Shown: in pieces, positions 9,149 through 17,359 of the stretch
How the letters are laid out: each line of letters opens with the position of its first letter
Position numbering within the stretch: the first letter of the stretch is position 1
Source: VRUE01 sp963716245
GTDB lineage: Bacteria; Actinomycetota; Thermoleophilia; Solirubrobacterales; 70-9
DNA: 64,000 nt
Assembly: GCA_963716245.1 (NCBI GenBank)
Contig: OY970300.1
Location: forward strand, 1,550,001-1,614,000
Direction of reading: 5' to 3'
The notes under the pieces: model-generated
Seen by the model: only the letters and a program-made list of their open reading frames with translations
Database searches by the model: none
Told to the model about the DNA's origin: nothing
Position numbers and translations under genes: made by a program

Positions 9149-9534
9149 AGGACCTGATCCTTGTAGGTGACCGCGAAGGTGAGCTTGATGAAGGTCGCCG
9201 TGTCGGCGCCGCGGAAGGTGCAGATGTAGCTGACGCGCTGAACGTTGTACGAGCTGACCGTCGGCCGGCAGTAGAAGCTGCGCACCGGACGAGGCTCCTC
9301 GACTCTGAGCGCCGTCGCCCTTCGCATCACCTTGATCGCCTGCTCGCAGGTGGCGAAGCGCGCCTGCAGCGGGTCGACGTTGGTCGCGGTCAGCTTGCCG
9401 ACAATCTTGCTGCCGACGACGTTCGGCGAGGTGGTCTGGCACGTCTTGATCTGCGGCTTTGCGCCAGCGGCCGGGGCGAATGCGAGCGCAGCGCACGCCA
9501 GTGCCCAGAGGGCGATCAGTGAAACACGGGGCAT
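9145..9534 (-). CDS. Small secreted protein of unknown function
   Basis: Product of 129 aa with a clear signal peptide (LIALWALACAALAFAPAAGA, cleavage likely before KPQIK). The mature part has four cysteines (TCQTT, TCEQ, FYCRPT, YICTF), probably two disulfides in a small beta-rich fold. Start is ATG at 9534 with GGAG-like sequence upstream. Convergent with glycosyltransferase A, sharing the stop tetranucleotide CTAG, and divergent from glycosyltransferase B. No family recognised. Confidence 0.7.
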   Translation of the reverse strand: MPRVSLIALWALACAALAFAPAAGAKPQIKTCQTTSPNVVGSKIVGKLTATNVDPLQARFATCEQAIKVMRRATALRVEEPRPVRSFYCRPTVSSYNVQRVSYICTFRGADTATFIKLTFAVTYKDQVL

Positions 9535-9606
9535 GGGAACTCCTTCCGTTCGGTCGGATGGATCGTCGCAGTGCTTCGACACAGGCGATCCGCCACCTTG
9601 CCGGGA

Positions 9607-9612
9607 TAGCCT
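9607..9612 (+). promoter_or_regulatory. Putative -10 box of leaderless GT39 copy B
   Basis: TAGCCT lies 8 nt upstream of GTG at 9621, the same geometry as for copy A. This argues against the upstream in-frame ATG at 9558, which would leave only 23 bp to the divergent gene. Confidence 0.5.
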
Positions 9613-9620
9613 CAGCGGCC

Positions 9621-11078
9621 GTGAGCGCGATCGGCGACCGGATTCGCAGCCTGCCCGAGCGGCACGGCCGCACGACGCTCCTCCTCCTGGTCCTGATCCT
9701 CGTCCTCGGCTTCGGCCTGCGCGCGTACCGGGTGGTCGAGCCGCTCGCGACGCCGGGCGACGATTCCCGCGCCTACTTCGCCCTCTCCAAGGCCCTCTAC
9801 GAGGAAGGCAGCTACGGCGGTCCGACCTTTCGCGACTCCAGCGACTGGTCGCCGGGCGCGCCGCTGATCTACGCCGGCTCCTTCTACGCGACCGGCGGGG
9901 CGAGGGAAGGAACCGCGCGCATCGTCGAGCTCCTCTTCGGGCTTGGCGCAATCGTCATGGCGTACCTGCTTGGCAGACGGATCAACTGCCGCCCCGCGGG
10001 ATTGCTTGCCGCCTTTGGCGTCGCTGTGTATCCGCCGTTCATCCACTCCACGGGTGCGCTGTTCAGTGAGCCGCCGGCCATGTTCACCTTGCCGGCGGCG
10101 GTCTTGGCGTTTCTCTGGGCAGCAGACACGGGACTAACCCCGCAGCGCGCGGGTCCTGCCGCGGCGGCCCTCCCCCATGTGCTCGGACGCCGCTTCGCGT
10201 CGCCCTCCGCTATGGGGGGCCCCCGCCACCGCGTCACCCGCGCGACGAGGTGGTTGCTCCCGGGTGTGCTGCTCGGAGCGACGGCGATGATCCGGCCGGA
10301 GTACTTGCTGGTAGGTATGGCGTTCGTGGCGCTGGCTGGAATCCGAGCCGCTCAGCAGCGCGGCTGGAGGCCAGGGCTCGTCGCGGGTGCGCTGTTGGCC
10401 GTTGGCCTCGTACTGCCGATCATTCCCTGGACGGTGCGCAACGCCGTCGTCCTCGACCGGGTGGTGCCGATCTCCACCGGGGGCGGCAAGGCGCTCTACG
10501 TCGGCACCTTCCTGCCCGCCGACGGTGAGTACCAGCGGGTCAAGGCGCTCTTGGTGAAGCGATACCTGAACCGCGACCTGGCACCCGGCTCGGATGCGTT
10601 GGACGCGATCGATCCCACCCCCCTCTTCGACCGGGTGGCCGCCCGCTATCCCGACCTGCCGCGCGACGAGGCGCTGGGCAAGGTCGGCAAAGAGAACTTC
10701 TACGACTACGTCGAGGAAGACCCGGTCGAGTACGCGGCGATGACCGTGCGCAAGGTCTGGCGGATGTGGAGCGGCGGGATCGGGGAAGCGATGAGCTCGA
10801 CGCTCGGGGGCGTGGTCCAGGTCCTGATCGCGCTGCTCGGGCTCGCCGGGCTCGGCGTCCTCGCCGGGCGCCGACGCTGGTGGGAGCTCGTCGCGATGGC
10901 GACCCCGATCGCGCTCGTCACCGCGGTCGGCGCGGCCTCGCTTGCCGCGCCGCGTCGCAACGAGGCCCTGATGACGCTCGTCTTTCCACTTGCCGGCGCT
11001 GCCCTGGCCTGGGCCGGTGCGGCCATATCCTCCAGCCCCCGATGGTCCTCCTCGCAGGCATCTTCCCCTCCGAGCTGA
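9621..11078 (+). CDS. GT39-type polytopic membrane glycosyltransferase, copy B
   Basis: About 485 aa, a paralogue of the gene at 7649. Visible: first TM (LLLVLILVLGFGLRAY), acidic loop (PGDDSRAYFALSKAL), DWSPGAPLIYAGSF, repeated TM helices, IPWTVRNAVVLDRVVP and a soluble segment ending near KVWRMWSGG. Residues about 177-207 (AGPAAAALPHVLGRRFASPS onward) come from the 93-bp palindromic element at the same position as in copy A. Probably transfers a polyprenyl-linked sugar to an extracytoplasmic acceptor. The last 37 nt overlap the following GT2 gene, indicating an operon. Confidence 0.8.
   Translation: MSAIGDRIRSLPERHGRTTLLLLVLILVLGFGLRAYRVVEPLATPGDDSRAYFALSKALYEEGSYGGPTFRDSSDWSPGAPLIYAGSFYATGGAREGTARIVELLFGLGAIVMAYLLGRRINCRPAGLLAAFGVAVYPPFIHSTGALFSEPPAMFTLPAAVLAFLWAADTGLTPQRAGPAAAALPHVLGRRFASPSAMGGPRHRVTRATRWLLPGVLLGATAMIRPEYLLVGMAFVALAGIRAAQQRGWRPGLVAGALLAVGLVLPIIPWTVRNAVVLDRVVPISTGGGKALYVGTFLPADGEYQRVKALLVKRYLNRDLAPGSDALDAIDPTPLFDRVAARYPDLPRDEALGKVGKENFYDYVEEDPVEYAAMTVRKVWRMWSGGIGEAMSSTLGGVVQVLIALLGLAGLGVLAGRRRWWELVAMATPIALVTAVGAASLAAPRRNEALMTLVFPLAGAALAWAGAAISSSPRWSSSQASSPPS
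10149..10241 (+). repeat. Palindromic coding repeat element, copy B (93 bp)
   Basis: Bounded by GCGGGT and ACCCGC, 93 bp (31 codons). Nested complementary blocks: the termini, TCCCCCAT with ATGGGGG, and a loop-proximal CGCCGC with an imperfect partner (GCGTCG here, GCGGCG in copy C). By eye it differs from the reverse complement of copy C (55460-55552) at 3 of 93 positions, although the host genes are unrelated. Confidence 0.9.
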
Positions 11079-12109
11079 CGGCGCTCCGCGCCGGTGGCCT
11101 CGTCGTCGCTGCCGGCATCGTCGCCTTCGCGGTGCTGCGTCGGCGCCACCTGCGCAACGTCGACGTCCTGATCCTGCTCGCCAGCGGGCTCGGGCTCGCG
11201 ATCGTCTCGGGGACGGAGCTGACCGACGCGCTGCTGTCGACCTTCTCCTTCGAGCGCGGCAACGGCGGACGCATCCTCGGCCTCGCCGTCTTCGCGATCT
11301 TCGTCCTCTTCCTGATGATCCTGCGGGCGCTCTCGCAGGCGGCCCGCAACGCGAGGCAGCTGTCGGCCGTGCTTGAGGGCCTGGCCTGGGAGTCGTTTCG
11401 CCAGGCGGACCTGCCGAAGCGCTTCCGCGGCAAGGTCGCCGTGGTCGTGCCCGCCTACAACGAGGCGGAGAACATCGGCCACGTGCTCGACCGGATGCCG
11501 GACGAGGTCTGCGGCGTCCCGACGGCCGTGCTGGTCGTCGACGACGGCTCGCGCGATGGCACCGACGAGGTGGCCGCCAGGCACGGTGCCGCCGTCGCCC
11601 GCCACGTCACCAACCGCGGCGGCGGCGCGGCGCTGCGGACCGGCTACCGGCTGATGGTCGACTCGGGCGCCGAGGTCGTGGTGACGCTGGACGCCGACGG
11701 CCAGCACCTGCCCTCGGAGATGGAGCGCCTGGTCAAGCCGGTGCTCGACGGAAAGGTCGACGTCGCCCACGGCTCGCGCGTGCTCGGCGAGGCCGACCGC
11801 AACCACCTGGCGCGGGAGCTCGGCATCGTCTTCTTCAACCGGCTCGTCTCGGCGATCACCCGCACGCGGGTGACCGACTGCTCGAACGGCTACCGCGCCG
11901 TCCGCGCCACCACCCTGCCGCAGCTCGTCCTGCGCCAGGAGCAGTTCCACACCTCCGAGTTCATGATCGAGGCGATCAAGCGCGGCATCCCGGCGAAGGA
12001 GATCCCCGTCACGGTCGAGCGCCGCCTGCACGGCCACTCGAAGAAGCCGGCCGTCGTCCGCTACGGCCTCGGCTTCGCTAACGCGATCGTCCGCACCTGG
12101 CTGCGCTAA
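11042..12109 (+). CDS. Membrane-anchored GT2 glycosyltransferase (DUF2304-like N-terminus)
   Basis: 355 aa. Residues 1 to about 110 form three hydrophobic segments resembling DUF2304 (AGGLVVAAGIVAFAVL, VLILLASGLGLAIVSG, LAVFAIFVLFLMILRAL). The rest is a DPM1/polyprenyl-phosphate glycosyltransferase GT-A domain: VAVVVPAYNEAENIGHVLD, VLVVDDGSRDGT, NRGGGAALRTGY, LDADGQHLP (metal-binding DxD) and DCSNGYRAVR. It probably charges a polyprenyl phosphate with a sugar, supplying the upstream GT39-type enzymes. Start is ATG 11042, 10 nt after TATCCT. The stop overlaps the convergent gene by 4 bp (CTAA). Confidence 0.85.
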   Translation: MVLLAGIFPSELTALRAGGLVVAAGIVAFAVLRRRHLRNVDVLILLASGLGLAIVSGTELTDALLSTFSFERGNGGRILGLAVFAIFVLFLMILRALSQAARNARQLSAVLEGLAWESFRQADLPKRFRGKVAVVVPAYNEAENIGHVLDRMPDEVCGVPTAVLVVDDGSRDGTDEVAARHGAAVARHVTNRGGGAALRTGYRLMVDSGAEVVVTLDADGQHLPSEMERLVKPVLDGKVDVAHGSRVLGEADRNHLARELGIVFFNRLVSAITRTRVTDCSNGYRAVRATTLPQLVLRQEQFHTSEFMIEAIKRGIPAKEIPVTVERRLHGHSKKPAVVRYGLGFANAIVRTWLR

Positions 12110-13242
12110 GCGCCGCCTCCGGCGGTGGCCGCGACGGCGACATGCCGGACTCCATCGACGCGATCGAAGAACCCGTCTTCTCCGAAGCGGTACCAGTCGA
12201 CGTAGTCGCCTCCGACGACGACCACGTAGACGAGGCCCAGGGCGAAGGCCGCCCCGAACACGATCGGACCGGCCGGCACCACGCTGGCACCCGGAGCGAG
12301 GAACTTGGCTCCCTTCATCACGCGCCGGACGAACTTCGCCTGCCTTCCGAAGGTGCGCTTCAGCGAATTCAGCTGTCGTATCGCCTCCGCGCCGCCGTTC
12401 GCGCTCAGCGCCGCACCTTGCCCTGTGACCCCTTGCCTCGCCTCGCTCGAGATCTCATCGGTCTCCCAGACGAAATCCAGCGCCTCTTCAATCAGACTCC
12501 CATCCCTCTCGCGGAGTTCCTTCAGCCAAGCGTCGATTTGGTCCGCGATCGCTTTCGTCATCTTCGTGCCCAGGGCTTTGAGCAGCTTCGAGATCGCCTC
12601 GGCGATGAAGTCCATCGCCTTGCGAGCGAGCCTGCCGAGGCGCTCTCCCGCCCAGCCGGCGATACCTTTCACGAGAGGAGCGAGAGCGTCGTTGAGCGGG
12701 ACGCCGACCGCCATCAAGCCGCTCACGGCCACCTGGCCACATCCGGCGCCGTCCTCCCTGATCGCGGCGATGGCATCCTCGACCGCCTTCTCGACCGCCG
12801 CGGGGTCCTCTGAGTCGGCGCCCTCCGCCCTCCCGTTTTCCAGCTTCTCGATCGCCTCCGCGGAGAGGATGGGTGCCGCGTCGGGCATGAGAAACGAGAG
12901 CGAACCGGTCTCGTCGTCCTCCGCCGCCGCCAGCTCGTCGACCTCGATGTCAGGGCTGCGGCGTGCGAGGTCCTCGGCAATTCCGGCGTCGATGCTGGCG
13001 GCGGCGGCGAGCTGCACCCTCGCCAGCTCTCGTTCGCCGGGGTCGCCGCTCGTCATTCGCTCCGCGGTCACCTCACCGAGGTTTCGCGACCTTTCGAGGG
13101 CGCGGTCGAGGACCTCGTCCTCCTCGACGACCACGTCGGTTGCCTCGGCGGTCTCGATCAGGCCACGGATATCACGCTGGTAGATCGCCTCGATCGACTC
13201 GCGGTACTCGGCCCATGCATTGCGGTATTGCTCGGTTGCCAT
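12106..13242 (-). CDS. Helical protein of unknown function with C-terminal hydrophobic segment
   Basis: 378 aa, no family recognised. No signal peptide. Residues 1-160 are acidic and helical (DVVVEEDEVLDRALERSRN). The middle resembles a coiled or helical bundle (FIAEAISKLLKALGTKMTKAI). One strong hydrophobic helix lies near the C-terminus (GPIVFGAAFALGLVYVVVVGG), followed by a short tail. A purine-rich Shine-Dalgarno-like AAAGGGG precedes ATG 13242. It could be a tail-anchored or pore-type protein; that is only inference. Confidence 0.65.
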   Translation of the reverse strand: MATEQYRNAWAEYRESIEAIYQRDIRGLIETAEATDVVVEEDEVLDRALERSRNLGEVTAERMTSGDPGERELARVQLAAAASIDAGIAEDLARRSPDIEVDELAAAEDDETGSLSFLMPDAAPILSAEAIEKLENGRAEGADSEDPAAVEKAVEDAIAAIREDGAGCGQVAVSGLMAVGVPLNDALAPLVKGIAGWAGERLGRLARKAMDFIAEAISKLLKALGTKMTKAIADQIDAWLKELRERDGSLIEEALDFVWETDEISSEARQGVTGQGAALSANGGAEAIRQLNSLKRTFGRQAKFVRRVMKGAKFLAPGASVVPAGPIVFGAAFALGLVYVVVVGGDYVDWYRFGEDGFFDRVDGVRHVAVAATAGGGA

Positions 13243-13341
13243 AGGTGCCCCTTTTTCATCGGTGTGGTCGCAGCCTAGGCCTCCGATGTCCGGCGGGTCA
13301 ATCGGAGATCAGATAATCAAATGGTTTCGCAATAAAGGGCG

Positions 13342-14868
13342 CTACGGGCGCCGCTTCGCCGGCACGAATCTCCGCACCTGGCTGCGCTGACCTTCGAAGA
13401 AGGCGCGGAACCTCGCCCTGCCACGAACGCGCACATGGAAGCGTGCGAGGCAACGCCGGTCGAGCCGCCGGTGGCGGAACGGCCGTCCGTTGCGGTTGAG
13501 GTAGACGACGCCACCGGCGTTGTCGCCGCAGGGCAGGATCCGGACGAGCAGCCTGACGGTGTGGCGCCGGCGTTGGAGTGCCTGGAGGACGACCAGCAGC
13601 CGTGGCTTGGGCGCGACCGCCGCTTGCGGTCCCGGTGGCGGAGACGGAGACGTCGGTCCGAGAACGCAGCCACCGCCGAGATCGCCCTGCAAGCGGGAGA
13701 CGGTCCCACCCTGGGAGACGACGTAGACCCGACCGCAGGCGTCCTCTCCGAAGGAGACGGGGTCGGCCACGAACAACCCCTCGGAGCGGTCGCCGCCCGC
13801 GGGCGCAGTCGCGCCGGACAGGGCGACCGAGCGCAGCTCGCCGACGCAGAAGTCGGCGTACACGTAGCGGCCGTAGAGGTCCACCAGCCCAGGGTCCCGG
13901 ACGACGTAGCCGCCCGTGATCGAGCAGCCGAAGGCGCCGCCGTCGCCGGGGTCCTCGTGCGGGTAGTCGAAGACCGGGTCGGTGAAGCCGCTCGCTCCGG
14001 CGCAGGAGACCGGCGCGCCCGGGTAGGCGATCGAGCCCTCGCGGCAGCTCCAGCCGTAGTTGGCGCCACGCCCGCCGACCGCTCCGGGCGCCGGGCTCGG
14101 CACGAAGTCGACCTCCTCGCGTATGCCCTGGCCGACGTCGGCGATCGCCAGGTCGCCGCTCAGGCGGTCGAAGGAGAAGCGCCACGGGTTGCGCAGGCCG
14201 TAGCCCCAGATCTCGTCGCGGCCCGCGGCGCCGACGAATGGGCTATCGGCCGGGACGGCGTAGGCGGGCACCTCCCCCGGCCGCGGCTCGATCCGCAGCA
14301 GCTTGCCCAGCAGCGAGTCGAGGTCCTGGGCGTTGCCGTCCGGGTCGCCAACCCCTCCCCCGTCTCCGGTCGACAGGTACAGGCGGCCGTCGGGGCCGAG
14401 CTGCAGCTGGCCTCCGTAGTGGTTGGCCCGGGTCGAGTGGGGGATCGAGAGGAGCGGCTCGCGCAGCGGCGGCCCGCCGCCCGCGGCCGGCCGGAAGGCG
14501 TCCACGTGGAGGTCGCCGAGCGCGCCGCCGGCCGCCGCAGTGCCGGCGTAGGCCGCGTAGAAGCGGCCGCTCGTCGCGAAGTCCGCGGCCGGCGCGATCG
14601 AGAGCAGGCCGCGCTCCCCCTCACAGCACTGGACCCACGCTTCGAGATCGGCGACGAGGGTCTGCGTCGTCCCCTCGACCATGACCACCCTGCCCTCCCG
14701 CTCGGCCACCAGGAGCCGGTCGGGGTCGCCCGGATCGGAGGTGACGAAGATCGGCTGGTCGAAGCTGCCGACGGGTTCGAGCGTGGCCGCGGCCGCCTGG
14801 CTCGACAGGCCGAGGCAGACGACCGTCACGGCCGCCGCCACGAGGCTGGTCCTGCGTCGCCTGCCCAC
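13342..14868 (-). CDS. Secreted PQQ-type sugar dehydrogenase
   Basis: About 508 aa, soluble aldose/glucose dehydrogenase family (six-bladed propeller; oxidises aldoses using PQQ in characterised members). Signal peptide (AAAVTVVCLGLSSQAAAA), then FDQPIFVTSDPGD, ERGLLSIAPAADF, HYGGQLQLGPDGRLYLSTGD, DEIWGYGLRNPWRFSFD, GANYGWSCREG and GGYVVRD. A C-terminal basic region of about 100 aa with two further cysteines is extra. GTG at 14868 is preferred over GTG 14886 because TAGCCT lies 7 nt before it. No PQQ biosynthesis genes are in view, so cofactor supply is unknown. Confidence 0.82.
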   Translation of the reverse strand: MGRRRRTSLVAAAVTVVCLGLSSQAAAATLEPVGSFDQPIFVTSDPGDPDRLLVAEREGRVVMVEGTTQTLVADLEAWVQCCEGERGLLSIAPAADFATSGRFYAAYAGTAAAGGALGDLHVDAFRPAAGGGPPLREPLLSIPHSTRANHYGGQLQLGPDGRLYLSTGDGGGVGDPDGNAQDLDSLLGKLLRIEPRPGEVPAYAVPADSPFVGAAGRDEIWGYGLRNPWRFSFDRLSGDLAIADVGQGIREEVDFVPSPAPGAVGGRGANYGWSCREGSIAYPGAPVSCAGASGFTDPVFDYPHEDPGDGGAFGCSITGGYVVRDPGLVDLYGRYVYADFCVGELRSVALSGATAPAGGDRSEGLFVADPVSFGEDACGRVYVVSQGGTVSRLQGDLGGGCVLGPTSPSPPPGPQAAVAPKPRLLVVLQALQRRRHTVRLLVRILPCGDNAGGVVYLNRNGRPFRHRRLDRRCLARFHVRVRGRARFRAFFEGQRSQVRRFVPAKRRP

Positions 14869-14875
14869 CTTGGCC

Positions 14876-14881
14876 AGGCTA
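14876..14881 (-). promoter_or_regulatory. Putative -10 box setting the PQQ dehydrogenase start
   Basis: On the minus strand TAGCCT ends 7 nt before GTG 14868. It falls inside the longer frame that would begin at 14886, so the longer start would be left without this promoter. Confidence 0.45.
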
Positions 14882-14895
14882 CCCACCGACGCCGC

Positions 14896-15180
14896 TCAGC
14901 TCACACCGGGATGCCGCACCTCCGCCGGGTCCGGCAGATAGAGGTCGGCGCCGCAGCGCGGGCAGACCTGCACATAGAGCTTGACCGCCTTGCCGCAGCG
15001 CGGGCACTGCCGTTCGGGTTCGTGCTTCTCGGAGCGGTGGAGGATCACGGCGATCAGGCCGAGCGGCGGCACCACGGTGCCGATCAGCAGCCAGAGCCAG
15101 AACGAGCTGCCCTTGCCGCGACCGATGATCGCGGTGGCTAGCCCGAAGAAGAAGGCGATGACGAGGTACTCGAATCCCAC
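14896..15180 (-). CDS. Small membrane protein with C-terminal zinc ribbon
   Basis: 94 aa. Two hydrophobic helices (YLVIAFFFGLATAIIG and FWLWLLIGTVVPPLGLIAVIL) are followed by a cytoplasmic zinc ribbon with two CxxC knuckles (CPRCGKAV, VCPRCGADL). Start is GTG at 15180. The gene overlaps the 3' end of ndh by 43 nt in another frame, so it is the second gene of an ndh operon. Function unknown. Confidence 0.7.
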   Translation of the reverse strand: MGFEYLVIAFFFGLATAIIGRGKGSSFWLWLLIGTVVPPLGLIAVILHRSEKHEPERQCPRCGKAVKLYVQVCPRCGADLYLPDPAEVRHPGVS

Positions 15181-16463
15181 GTCGTCATTCTCGCGTCCAG
15201 GCGCGGCGGGTGCCCGATCGAGCCCAGCTCGGAGAGGTCGCGGCGGAAGGGCAGGCTGGCCGTCCAGTCGATCACCGCGCGGGCCTTGCGGGCGGCGCCG
15301 GGGATCTGACTCATGTGGTAGGTCCGCGCCAGCCACCAGGCGGGGAAGCCGCGGAACGTGCGCTGCCCGATCCGGCCGACAGCCTTGTAGCGGCCGAGGT
15401 TGACAAAGGCGGCGTTGCTGCGGTACTCGAACGCCTCGGCGGCGCCGATTCCGAGCTCAGCGGCGATGTTGCGGGCGGCGACGGGTCCTTGGCGCACCGC
15501 GTGCTGGGCGGTCGGCGGGGCTATGCCGCCGCGTGGGTCGGGCGCCGCGGCGCAGTCGCCGATCGCCCACACGCCGTCCATGCCGCGCACGCGCAGGTGG
15601 TCGTCGACCGGGACGCGGCCGCGCTCGTCGAGCGGCACGCTCAGCTCGCGCAGGCTCGGGTTGGGGGCGACGCCTGCGGTCCAGACGACCGTGCGGGTCG
15701 GCAGCGTCTCGCCGGTCGAGAGCCGGGCGCGGTCGGCGCTGACCCCCTCGAGCGTCGTGCCGAGGCGGATGTCGATGCCGCGACCGCGCAGCTCGCGCAG
15801 GGCGTAGTCGGCGAGCGCTTCGTCGATCTCAGGCAGGACCCGGTCTGCCGCCTCGACCAGGACCCAGCGCATCCCGTGCAGCCGGGCGCGCGGGTAGCAC
15901 TCCATCGCGTCGGCGGCGAAGTCCTGCAGCTCGGCCAGCGCCTCGAGCCCGGCGTAGCCGCCGCCGACGAAGACGAAGGTGAGCAGCTCGTCGCGCCGGG
16001 CAGGGTCCTCGGCGGCATTCGCGGCCTCCATCGTCTCGACCACGTGGTTGCGCAGCCAGATCGCGTCGGCGAGCGTCTTGAAGCCGATCGCGTGCTCGGC
16101 CAGGCCGGGGACGGGCAGGGCGCGCGACACCGAGCCGAGGGCGAGGAGCAGCTGGTCGTAGGGCAGCGTCTCGGTCTCGCCCTCCCTGGTGCGCAGCTCC
16201 ACCGTGCGGGCGCCGGGATCGTGCCCCACGACCGAGCCGAGCCGCAGGTAGGTGCGGTTGAGGATCTCCCGCAGCGGCGTCACCACGTGCCGCGGCTCGA
16301 GCGTGCCGGCGGCCGCCTCGGGCAGAAACGGCGTGTAGAGCAGGAAGTTGACGTCGTTGACCAGCGTCAGCCGGGCCGACTGCCGCGGCATGATCCGCTC
16401 CAGCTCCCGCGCCGCCATCGCCCCACCGAATCCACCCCCGGCGATGACGACGTTCCAGGCCAT
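15138..16463 (-). CDS. ndh: Type II NADH:quinone oxidoreductase
   Basis: Monotopic flavoprotein passing electrons from NADH to (mena)quinone without proton pumping. 441 aa with two dinucleotide folds: FAD motif VVIAGGGFGGAMAARELE at the N-terminus and NADH motif FVFVGGGYAGLEALAEL near residue 165. TVVWTAGVAPNP and GVWAIGDCAA follow, and a C-terminal region with LARTYHMSQIP is typical of the membrane-contact part. The menaquinone genes elsewhere in the window fit this role. The start ATG is 6 nt after TAGCTT, inside a palindromic control region. Confidence 0.92.
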   Translation of the reverse strand: MAWNVVIAGGGFGGAMAARELERIMPRQSARLTLVNDVNFLLYTPFLPEAAAGTLEPRHVVTPLREILNRTYLRLGSVVGHDPGARTVELRTREGETETLPYDQLLLALGSVSRALPVPGLAEHAIGFKTLADAIWLRNHVVETMEAANAAEDPARRDELLTFVFVGGGYAGLEALAELQDFAADAMECYPRARLHGMRWVLVEAADRVLPEIDEALADYALRELRGRGIDIRLGTTLEGVSADRARLSTGETLPTRTVVWTAGVAPNPSLRELSVPLDERGRVPVDDHLRVRGMDGVWAIGDCAAAPDPRGGIAPPTAQHAVRQGPVAARNIAAELGIGAAEAFEYRSNAAFVNLGRYKAVGRIGQRTFRGFPAWWLARTYHMSQIPGAARKARAVIDWTASLPFRRDLSELGSIGHPPRLDARMTTWDSSTSSSPSSSG

Positions 16464-16467
16464 GTCG

Positions 16468-16504
16468 TCAAGCTAGCACTTTGTGACAAGGCGTTACAAA
16501 GTGC
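16468..16504 (-). promoter_or_regulatory. ndh promoter with overlapping palindromic operator
   Basis: Inverted repeat GCACTTTGT (16476-16484) and ACAAAGTGC (16496-16504), 9-bp perfect arms with an 11-bp spacer. On the minus strand it contains a -35-like TTGTAA, then 18 bp to TAGCTT, then 6 nt to the ndh ATG. The repeat therefore covers the -35 and spacer, the expected site for a repressor. It resembles but does not match a Rex box. Confidence 0.65.
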
Positions 16505-16580
16505 CGAGACGCGCGGCAGTGATACTCAGGAAACTGTTATAAATAAAAACATTAGGTACCATACGTGCTCAGGAAGAGAA

Positions 16581-17108
16581 ATGGCCGCTTTACGGCTCAG
16601 GTTGACCGGACTGATGTTCGTAGCCCTCCTGCTCGCGGGCGGCTGTGGAGACGACGCCGGGGGCGATGACACGGAGGGCGCGGCTGACGCGACGCCGACG
16701 ATCACGACCTCATCGCTGACCAAGGCGGAGTTCCTGGCACGCGGTAACGCGATCTGCGCCGACGGCCGACGGCAATTCCTGCCGAGGATGTCCGCTTACA
16801 TCGAACGCCGATATCCGGACGAGGAAGTCACGCCCGAGATCTTCGCTGACGCCATTCACGTCGTTTTCCTGCCGATGCTCGAAACGCAGATCGAGGAAAT
16901 CCGCGAACTCGGAGCACCGCGTGGCGACGAGCAGACGATCGAGACCTTCCTCGACACGCTTCAGGCGAAGATCGACGTGATCGAGACCTGGCAGCGGGTT
17001 CCTTCCCGGTTCCCGGTCGACCGCGAGTTCCGCCCGGCCGGTGAGCTGGCTCGAGAGTACGGTCTGCTGACCTGCGGCTACGGCGAAGGTCCTACCGCGG
17101 GCGCCTGA
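16581..17108 (+). CDS. Putative lipoprotein of unknown function
   Basis: 175 aa. Type II signal peptide with lipobox LLLAGGC (Cys at about residue 22), followed by an acidic Gly/Asp/Thr linker (DDAGGDDTEGAADATPT) and a helical globular part with two cysteines (AICADGR, LLTCGYG). A good Shine-Dalgarno (AGGAAGAG) and an unusually AT-rich upstream region (16537-16560) fit its own promoter. Expected on the outer face of the membrane. Divergent from ndh. Confidence 0.75.
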   Translation: MAALRLRLTGLMFVALLLAGGCGDDAGGDDTEGAADATPTITTSSLTKAEFLARGNAICADGRRQFLPRMSAYIERRYPDEEVTPEIFADAIHVVFLPMLETQIEEIRELGAPRGDEQTIETFLDTLQAKIDVIETWQRVPSRFPVDREFRPAGELAREYGLLTCGYGEGPTAGA

Positions 17109-17117
17109 CGGGCGCCC
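17099..17117 (+). terminator. Hairpin overlapping the lipoprotein stop codon
   Basis: GGGCGCC, 5-nt loop, GGCGCCC, with the loop holding the TGA stop. GC-rich and without a U-tract. The remaining gap to 17359 holds no convincing gene; CTCGCA at 17188 and TGCGAG at 17214 could form a weaker second hairpin. Confidence 0.5.
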
Positions 17118-17359
17118 TTCGGCCCGAAGCCTTGATCATCTTGCTCACTTCCTCTCTGATCGTTTCGAGCGGCAGGGAGAACGCGCGCTCGCAGTGACGA
17201 CTCAGCTAACGGGTGCGAGAGAACCGGGTCAAGGCAGTCAGCGTTAGGTCGATTTGAGCAAAAAAAGGATCGTGTGAAGGGCGAGGATCAGCGCAAATAG
17301 CGATCACAGATCGGTGACCGCGCGAACTGACGTGGACGTCGCCTCGTCTATACCGAGTG

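Noticed and set aside
16481..16499. Rex binding site for ndh
   Set aside because: TTGTGA-N7-TTACAA is 19 bp and imperfect; the known Rex box is 18 bp. Kept only as an unassigned operator.
17118..17359. Possible small RNA between lipoprotein and giant secreted operon
   Set aside because: Only weak inverted repeats; no promoter and terminator pair that fits.
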